Shown here piece by piece: positions 58,550-64,000 of a stretch of 64,000 bases of DNA. A program made the translations under genes and the position numbers. This DNA is from Rhodanobacter sp. C01 (GTDB lineage Bacteria; Pseudomonadota; Gammaproteobacteria; Xanthomonadales; Rhodanobacteraceae), in contig NZ_MUNR01000012.1 in assembly GCF_002001045.1 (NCBI RefSeq), positions 124,001 to 188,000 on the forward strand, written 5' to 3'. How positions within the stretch are numbered: the first letter of the stretch is position 1; each line of letters begins with the position of its first letter. The notes under the pieces were generated by a model. It did not search any database. It was not told where the DNA came from and saw nothing but the letters and a program-made list of their open reading frames with translations.

Positions 58550-59330
58550 GCGTGCACTGATCTTCTCTTTGTTGTTGCCGTTGGCCGGCTGCGTCACCAC
58601 GCATACCGACAGCAATTCGCTCACTAAGAGCATCCCGAAGACCAGCAAGAGTCAGCAGGCACTGGATGCCGCACGCGTGCATACCGAACTGGGTCAGCGT
58701 TACATGGCCAATGGCGACATGCAGACGGCGCTGGAAAAGCTGAACATGGCGTTGAAGTTCGATCCCAACTACGCACCTGCGCACACCGTGATCGCGGTGT
58801 TGTACGAGAAGATCAACAATCTTCCCGAAGCCGAAGTGCATTACCGCAGGGCAGTCGAGCTGGAACCGGCCAAGGGCGACCCGAACAACAATCTCGGGGT
58901 GTTCCTGTGCCACGCCGGCAAGGTTGCCGAAGCCGACCAGTATTTCCGCAAGGCGGTTGCCGACCCCTTCTACCAGACCCCGGACGTGGCGCTGACAAAC
59001 GAGGGCGTCTGCCAGCTGCAAGCGGGCAATGTTGCCGGGGCCGAAGCAAATTTTCGTGACGCCATCGCGCGAAATGCGAGCAATGCAGAGGCACTCTTCC
59101 AGCTCGCGAATACACTTTATCTTCACAATGATGCGTTCCGGGCCCGGGCCTTCCTGCAGCGTTTCGACGCGCTGGGCAAGCCAACTGCAGCATCGCTCAA
59201 GCTCGGCTACGATATCGAACTCCATTTGGGCGACCGGGATGGTGCCCAGACCTACAATCAGCGGTTGCAGAGCCAGTTCCCGGATTCGGAACAGGCGCAT
59301 GCACTCAACTCATCCACTGCCAGCCCATGA
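58539..59330 (+). CDS. pilF: Type IV pilus biogenesis lipoprotein PilF/PilW
   Basis: PilF is an outer-membrane TPR lipoprotein (pilotin) needed for PilQ secretin assembly. The 263-residue protein has a lipobox ([12 protein letters not shown]), then six TPR-like repeats ([59 protein letters not shown]). The start lies inside the end of rlmN. No other pilus gene is in the window. Confidence 0.93.
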   Translation: MRFERALIFSLLLPLAGCVTTHTDSNSLTKSIPKTSKSQQALDAARVHTELGQRYMANGDMQTALEKLNMALKFDPNYAPAHTVIAVLYEKINNLPEAEVHYRRAVELEPAKGDPNNNLGVFLCHAGKVAEADQYFRKAVADPFYQTPDVALTNEGVCQLQAGNVAGAEANFRDAIARNASNAEALFQLANTLYLHNDAFRARAFLQRFDALGKPTAASLKLGYDIELHLGDRDGAQTYNQRLQSQFPDSEQAHALNSSTASP

Positions 59331-60340
59331 CTTCCATGCAGCCAACCCCGTCCGAGCAGGGTTCGGGTGAGCCCGATCTGTTCGGTATCAACCTGCTAGA
59401 CAGGGATGTGTCTCCAGCCGATTCGCACGCTGCCAGTTTTGGTAGCCGATTGCGCGCGGCACGCGAGGCGCGTGGGCTGGATCTGGCCGCATGCGCGCAT
59501 GCGCTCAAGCTGCCGGCGCGCTTGCTGCGCCAGCTTGAGCAGGGTTCCGGCGAAGGGATCGATTCGAAGGTCTATCTCGCCAGCTACATCGGCAAGTACG
59601 GCAGTTTTCTGGGTATCGACCAGGCATCGATCCAGGTCGAGCTCGATCGCATCAAGCAGACCGAGCCCGTACTGGTGGCCACCGGCGGCATTTCGCACTC
59701 GCGTTTTCTGCTGGACCACTACGCCACGGCTGCCACCTACGTGATCCTCACGCTGGTCATTGCCGTGCCGACGGTCTGGTTCGGTGTGCGCAGCACGCTG
59801 GATCGCGACCTGAGTCATCTGGCACCGCTGGATGCGGCTCCCGTGGCCCAGCAGGATGCGCCGGGGGCGGTCGCCAGCCCGACGACGCCTGCCGGCTCGA
59901 CTCGCAGTGCCGTGGCTGCCGTGGCGGCACCGCCGAAAGTGACCGAGGCTCCTGCGCAGGAGCAGCCACAATCGCTGATGGCTTCGATGGCGCCGTTTCC
60001 GAACCTGGACAACAACAGCCAACCGGCTGCCGCGTCATCGTCTGCGCCAGCCGTCAATACCGGCAGCGGCAGTCACAGTGTGAGCCTGAACCTGAGTGCG
60101 GCCAGCTGGGTTGAAGTGGTCGGTGCCGATGGTTCGCGGCTGGAATACGGCTTGTTGCCCGCAGGCAGCAACAAGGTCTATCACAGCGACCAGCCGCTGG
60201 ATGTGCGCATCGGCAATGCCAGCGGCGCACAGGTCAGCATCGATGGTCAGTCGATCGGGCTGGATGATTTCCGGCGTGCCAACGTGGCGCGTTTCCGCGT
60301 GCGGGTACAGGACGGCAAGGCCTCTGCGGCCAGCCTCTGA
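59327..60340 (+). CDS. rodZ: RodZ-like cytoskeletal/cell-shape protein
   Basis: RodZ links MreB to the membrane in rod-shape control. The 337-residue protein has an N-terminal helix-turn-helix (FGSRLRAAREARGLDLAACA, LPARLLRQLEQG, about residues 38-105), a single membrane segment at about 133-153 (ATAATYVILTLVIAVPTVWF), an Ala/Pro/Ser-rich linker and a C-terminal DUF4115 domain (SVSLNLSAASWVEVVGADGS, LDVRIGNASGAQVSIDGQ). It overlaps pilF by four bases. Confidence 0.92.
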   Translation: MTSMQPTPSEQGSGEPDLFGINLLDRDVSPADSHAASFGSRLRAAREARGLDLAACAHALKLPARLLRQLEQGSGEGIDSKVYLASYIGKYGSFLGIDQASIQVELDRIKQTEPVLVATGGISHSRFLLDHYATAATYVILTLVIAVPTVWFGVRSTLDRDLSHLAPLDAAPVAQQDAPGAVASPTTPAGSTRSAVAAVAAPPKVTEAPAQEQPQSLMASMAPFPNLDNNSQPAAASSSAPAVNTGSGSHSVSLNLSAASWVEVVGADGSRLEYGLLPAGSNKVYHSDQPLDVRIGNASGAQVSIDGQSIGLDDFRRANVARFRVRVQDGKASAASL

Positions 60341-60489
60341 TTGCTGCTTCGGCCGTTCCGGACAATCCATTTCGGTTATGCTTGCCCATTGTCCGTTCGG
60401 GTATCGAGCGGACGTGATCGGCTTTTCCCTTTTATCGCGTTGGCCTATGCACGCGCCTGCGGGTGCGCGGCCCTCTGAATGGTGATTGC

Positions 60490-61140
60490 ATGGCGTTTGA
60501 AGAATACGACAAGTACGAACAAAGCGAGCTGGTTCAGAAATGGCTGCGCGAGAATGGTCTGTCGATCGTCGTCGGTGTAGCCATCGGTCTGGTCGGCATC
60601 TTTGGCTGGCAAAAGTGGCGCAATCACCAGGCAAACCATGAGGCCGACGCGGCACAGCTGTATCAGCAGGTGCAGATCGCGATGGCGTCGGGCAAGCCGG
60701 ATATGGCCACGCAGTTCACCGACAAGTTGATGACTGATTACGCCGAGTCGCCGTATGCCGTATTCGCCGTCAGCGACCGCGCCAAGCAGCAGGTACAAGA
60801 CAAGCAGTTGGACAAGGCAGAATCCTCATTGGCCTGGGCCGAGAGTCATGCCGTTGCACCAGCATTGAAGTCGTTGACCCAGCTGCGTATCGCGCAGGTG
60901 GAGCTGGCCAGCGGGAACGGTGCCGCGGCGCTGGCCACGCTCGATCGCACGCCGGCGAACAACTTCCAGGGTCTGGCGCAGGAACTCCGTGGCGATGCGC
61001 TGGTCAAGCTTGGGCGTTCAGCTGATGCACGCAAGGCCTATCAGACGGCCATGTCGGCACTGAGCGAGGATGCACCGCAGCGCGGTGCCTTGCAGATGAA
61101 ACTTGATGATTTGGCCATGGCCGGGAAGCAGGGTGCATGA
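60490..61140 (+). CDS. YfgM-like SecYEG-associated TPR protein
   Basis: The 216-residue protein has one N-terminal membrane segment (LSIVVGVAIGLVGIFGW, about residues 24-40) and TPR-like helices behind it (QLYQQVQIAMASGKPDMATQ, ALVKLGRSADARKAYQTAM). It matches the YfgM/ancillary SecYEG translocon subunit family, which interacts with PpiD and SecYEG in the periplasm. It overlaps bamB by ATGA. The spacer before it (149 bp after rodZ) holds a likely promoter; ispG and hisS, usual here in E. coli, are absent. Confidence 0.9.
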   Translation: MAFEEYDKYEQSELVQKWLRENGLSIVVGVAIGLVGIFGWQKWRNHQANHEADAAQLYQQVQIAMASGKPDMATQFTDKLMTDYAESPYAVFAVSDRAKQQVQDKQLDKAESSLAWAESHAVAPALKSLTQLRIAQVELASGNGAAALATLDRTPANNFQGLAQELRGDALVKLGRSADARKAYQTAMSALSEDAPQRGALQMKLDDLAMAGKQGA

Positions 61141-62348
61141 AACCTGAAATGATGAAACGCGTCTTGCTGATCTCTCTGACTTCACTGGTGGCGCTTGCCG
61201 GCTGCCATTCGTTCAAGAAGGAAAACGTCCAGCCACCGACTCCGCTGGCCAAGGATTTCAAACCCACGGTGCAGGTCACCAAGGTGTGGAGTACCCGCGT
61301 CGGTGGTGGTGCAGGCACGAGCGGCGTGCGTCTGCGCCCGACTGTGGTCGATGGCGTGCTTTATGCCGACAGCACGGATGGCAAGCTGGCGGCGATCGAT
61401 GCCACCAGCGGCAAGACGCTGTGGTCGAAGAGCACGCGTACGCACGGCTGGTTCGGCTGGGGTGACAAGAAGCGCAAGGACGCCTTGTATGCAGGTGGTC
61501 CCTCGGTCGAGGGCGATCTGCTGGCGGTCGGTACGCTGGATGGCCATGTGTATGCCGTGAACGCCAAAGATGGCAGTCCGCGCTGGGATGCCGAACTGGC
61601 TGGTCAAGTGCTCGCATCGCCGGTGATTTCGGGTGACCTCGTGCTGGTGCGCACCGAAGACGGTCGTGTCTATGGGCTGGACCGGGCGACCGGCAAGCGT
61701 CGCTGGGTCTATGACCAGGGCAACGTGCCGCTGCTCAGCCTGCGCGGCAACGGCGGCCTGCTGGCGGCCAATGGCGTGGTGTTCTTCGGCAGCGACGATG
61801 GCAAGCTGATCGCGCTGCGCCAGGACAACGGTGCCAAGCTGTGGGAACAGAAGCTGGCCAGCGGCAACGGTCGTACCGACATCGAACGGCTGAATGATGC
61901 CGATGGCTCGATCCTGCTCGAAGGCAGCACGCTGTATGCCGCGGCCTATCACGGCAATCTGATGGCCGTGGATGGTCCCAGCGGCCGCCCGATATGGGGG
62001 CATCCGTTCTCCACTTTCGATTCGCTGGCCCTAAACGGCAATGCGCTGTACGGGATCAATGAGGACTCGCAGGTCTGGTCGTTCGACAAGAGCAGCGGCA
62101 CCGACGCCTGGAAGAACGACGATCTGAAGTACCGGTGGCTCACTGGGCCCGCCGTGCAGGGCAATTACGTCGTGGTCGGCGACATGTACGGATTCGTGCA
62201 CTGGCTGCAGAGCAGCGACGGTGCACTCGCTGGCCGCCAGCGCTTGTCGAAGAAAGCGATTCGCGCCCAGCCGCTGGCCGTGGGCGACATCGTCTATGTC
62301 GAGGACGTGAAGGGCCACATCGGCGCCTATCGTCTTTCGGCCCAATGA
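61137..62348 (+). CDS. bamB: Outer-membrane protein assembly factor BamB
   Basis: BamB is a lipoprotein of the BAM complex that inserts beta-barrel proteins. The 403-residue product has a lipoprotein signal (LLISLTSLVALAGC) and eight PQQ-like beta-propeller blades (DGKLAAIDATSGKTLWSK, GHVYAVNAKDGSPRWDAEL, GRVYGLDRATGKRRWVYD, GKLIALRQDNGAKLWEQ). The family start lies at the ATGA overlap with the YfgM-like gene. Confidence 0.96.
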   Translation: MKPEMMKRVLLISLTSLVALAGCHSFKKENVQPPTPLAKDFKPTVQVTKVWSTRVGGGAGTSGVRLRPTVVDGVLYADSTDGKLAAIDATSGKTLWSKSTRTHGWFGWGDKKRKDALYAGGPSVEGDLLAVGTLDGHVYAVNAKDGSPRWDAELAGQVLASPVISGDLVLVRTEDGRVYGLDRATGKRRWVYDQGNVPLLSLRGNGGLLAANGVVFFGSDDGKLIALRQDNGAKLWEQKLASGNGRTDIERLNDADGSILLEGSTLYAAAYHGNLMAVDGPSGRPIWGHPFSTFDSLALNGNALYGINEDSQVWSFDKSSGTDAWKNDDLKYRWLTGPAVQGNYVVVGDMYGFVHWLQSSDGALAGRQRLSKKAIRAQPLAVGDIVYVEDVKGHIGAYRLSAQ

Positions 62349-62382
62349 TCGCTGCGTCGATCGCAAGGAATCATGCTTTCTC

Positions 62383-63786
62383 ATGTTGCCCGTCGTCGCC
62401 CTGGTCGGTCGTCCCAATGTCGGTAAGTCGACCCTCTTCAACGTACTGACGCGCAGCCGTGACGCCTTGGTGGCTGACATGCCGGGCGTCACCCGCGACC
62501 GCCACTACGGTGTCTGCCGTACTGGCGAGCGTCCCTTCGTGGTGGTCGATACCGGCGGTCTGTCCGGTGTCGAGGAGGCGATGGATGTCCTGACCGCGAA
62601 ACAGGTACGCCTCGCGATCGAAGAAGCGAACGTGCTGGTGTTCGTGGTCGATGCCCGGGATGGCCTGCTGCCGCAGGACTACGTCATCCTCAACGAGCTG
62701 CGGCGCAGCGGCAAGACCATCATCGCGGCGGTCAACAAGACTGACGGGTTGGAAGAAGAGGCCGTACTGGCGGAGTTTTCCGCCTTCGGCGTCGGCAAGA
62801 TCCTACCTTTGTCGGCCGCGCACAATCGCGGCACGGCCGACCTGATTGCGATGGTTCTGCCGTTGCTGCCGGCCGACGAGGAGAGCACGACTGAGGCGGA
62901 GGGTGAGGATGGCAGCATCCGCGTTGCCATCGTCGGTCGCCCGAATGCCGGCAAGTCGACGCTGATCAATCGCCTGCTTGGTGAGGAACGGCTGATCGTT
63001 TCTGACGTCGCTGGTACCACCCGCGATCCGATTCGCGTGCCGCTTGAACGCGACGGCAAGCGTTACACGCTGATCGACACCGCCGGCATCCGTCGCAAGG
63101 CGCGAGTCGAGGAAGCCGTCGAGAAATTCAGTGTCATCAAGACGCTGCAGTCGATTGCCGCCGCCCAGGTTGTGGTGGTGATGATCGATGCCCGCGAGAA
63201 CCTGGCCGACCAGGATCTGACCCTGATCGGTTACGCGATGGACGAGGGCAGGGCGCTGGTGATCGCCATCAACAAGTGGGATGGCCTGGACCAGTATCAG
63301 CGCGACGAGTGCATGCGTGCGCTGGATCGCCGACTGACGTTCGTCGATTGGGCCAAGCAGGTGCATATCTCGGCACTGCATGGTTCAGGGCTGCGGGAGC
63401 TGATGCGCGCCGTGGTACGTGCACATGCGTCGGCGACCAAGGTGTTGGTATCTTCCGACCTCACCAAGACGCTGGAAAAGGCCTACGAAAGCTACCAGCC
63501 ACCATTGGTGCATGGCCATTCGCCGAAGCTGCGCTTCGCGCATCCGGGCGGCAACAACCCGCCAACCATCGTGATCCACGGCACCCGCACAAAGCATATT
63601 GCACCTGCGTATCAGCGCTATCTGGAAAACTTCTTCCGCAAGCGCTACAAGCTGGAAGGAACCCCGGTCCGCATTGCCTTCCGCGAAGGCGAAAACCCGT
63701 ATGCGGGTCGCAAGAAGGTGTTGACCAAGGAGCAGGAGCAAAAGGCCCGGCGCCGGGTCAGCGACCTGATCAAGCGTACGCGCTGA
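62383..63786 (+). CDS. der: Ribosome-associated GTPase Der (EngA)
   Basis: Der is an essential GTPase of 50S subunit maturation. The 467-residue protein has two G domains, each with a full P-loop (LVGRPNVGKSTLFN near residue 7 and IVGRPNAGKSTLIN near 185), the switch motifs DTGG and DTAGIR, and NKTD/NKWD. A C-terminal KH-like domain follows (RFAHPGGNNPPTIVIHG). The bamB-der order is conserved. Confidence 0.97.
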   Translation: MLPVVALVGRPNVGKSTLFNVLTRSRDALVADMPGVTRDRHYGVCRTGERPFVVVDTGGLSGVEEAMDVLTAKQVRLAIEEANVLVFVVDARDGLLPQDYVILNELRRSGKTIIAAVNKTDGLEEEAVLAEFSAFGVGKILPLSAAHNRGTADLIAMVLPLLPADEESTTEAEGEDGSIRVAIVGRPNAGKSTLINRLLGEERLIVSDVAGTTRDPIRVPLERDGKRYTLIDTAGIRRKARVEEAVEKFSVIKTLQSIAAAQVVVVMIDARENLADQDLTLIGYAMDEGRALVIAINKWDGLDQYQRDECMRALDRRLTFVDWAKQVHISALHGSGLRELMRAVVRAHASATKVLVSSDLTKTLEKAYESYQPPLVHGHSPKLRFAHPGGNNPPTIVIHGTRTKHIAPAYQRYLENFFRKRYKLEGTPVRIAFREGENPYAGRKKVLTKEQEQKARRRVSDLIKRTR

Positions 63787-63824
63787 TTCGTCGGCAGTCC
63801 CGTATCTCGTATTAGGCTACGCGA

Positions 63825-64000
63825 ATGAGCGAGCCCCTGAACCGCGAATCATGGCTGGACGAACTGCGCTGTCGTGTGCCCGAAATTACTCCGGCCGAGG
63901 CGTTGGCACGGCAGACCCGTGGCGCCCTGTTGATCGATGTACGCGAAGACGCTGAACGTGTCACGGGCACACCGGCCAATGCCTTGGGCCTGTCGCGTGG
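63825..64000 (+). CDS. MoeB-like protein, N-terminal rhodanese-type part (cut by window edge)
   Basis: Fifty-eight residues are visible. The start ATG at 63825 leads into RCRVPEITPAEALARQ and ALLIDVREDAERVTGTPANA, the beginning of a rhodanese-like domain. In Xanthomonadales the molybdopterin-synthase adenylyltransferase MoeB carries such an N-terminal domain, and I infer that family here. A plain rhodanese protein cannot be excluded, since the rest is outside the window. Confidence 0.6.
   Translation, partial: MSEPLNRESWLDELRCRVPEITPAEALARQTRGALLIDVREDAERVTGTPANALGLSR

Noticed and set aside
56756..58648. A 630-codon open frame antisense to ndk and rlmN
   Set aside because: It overlaps two well-conserved plus-strand genes completely and looks like reverse-frame noise.

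Overview
The window is GC-rich chromosomal DNA from a gammaproteobacterium, most likely a member of the Xanthomonadales/Lysobacterales and probably Rhodanobacteraceae (Rhodanobacter, Dyella or Frateuria type). This rests on the carA-carB-greA, lapA-lapB and rlmN-pilF-rodZ...bamB-der gene orders, the 41-residue L36 protein encoded by a solitary rpmJ, acyl-CoA-binding protein beside fadH, and a MoeB-like protein with an N-terminal rhodanese-like start. The assignment is inferred from gene content, not from a search. No rRNA, tRNA, insertion sequence, prophage or CRISPR array was seen.

Layout. 1-1.6 kb: a MASE1 sensor kinase (cut by the left edge) divergent from a UhpA-like response regulator. 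1.6-8.5 kb: recN, then hrcA-grpE-dnaK-dnaJ, with a sigma-32-like promoter before dnaK and a hairpin between dnaK and dnaJ. 8.5-10.6 kb: dapB, then a manganese (yybP-ykoY) riboswitch ahead of an NCX-type cation antiporter. 10.6-18.4 kb: a 2OG-Fe(II) oxygenase, carAB-greA, a MurG/UgtP-like glycosyltransferase, a small membrane protein and rpmJ. 18.4-22 kb: a LysR regulator divergent from a strong candidate small RNA gene, then fadH and an acyl-CoA-binding protein. 22-32.6 kb: cmk, rpsA, ihfB, lapAB and surface polysaccharide genes (WecA-like transferase, FlaA1/WbpM-like epimerase, galU), then an amine-oxidase-like flavoprotein, csaA and a GNAT enzyme. 32.6-39.9 kb: a broken csaA copy, a flavin-dependent halogenase, a metallo-beta-lactamase-fold protein, the ada-oxygenase-alkB operon with an Ada box, a quinone oxidoreductase and a pirin. 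40-52 kb is accessory: an unrecognised protein, an M28 peptidase lipoprotein, an unusual SDR with an MFS exporter, a lone ABC ATPase, an NDH-2 dehydrogenase, two lipoproteins and an OLD-family ATPase/nuclease. 52-56.8 kb: a thiolase, a FadN-type beta-oxidation protein and a PsrA-like TetR regulator with two palindromic operators. 56.9-64 kb: ndk, rlmN, pilF, rodZ, a YfgM-like protein, bamB, der and the start of a MoeB-like gene.

Links between regions. Fatty-acid breakdown appears to be one regulon: the PsrA-like repressor sits at the head of the fadN-thiolase operon, and a near-identical operator lies just upstream of fadH about 35 kb away. Alkylation repair (Ada, a coupled Fe/2OG oxygenase, AlkB) is one tightly overlapping operon behind an Ada box. 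The most novel-looking element is the candidate small RNA at about 19411-19586: it has a well-spaced sigma-70-type promoter, two C-rich apical loops and a 3-prime hairpin, and it is transcribed away from a LysR regulator in the way oxyS is from oxyR.
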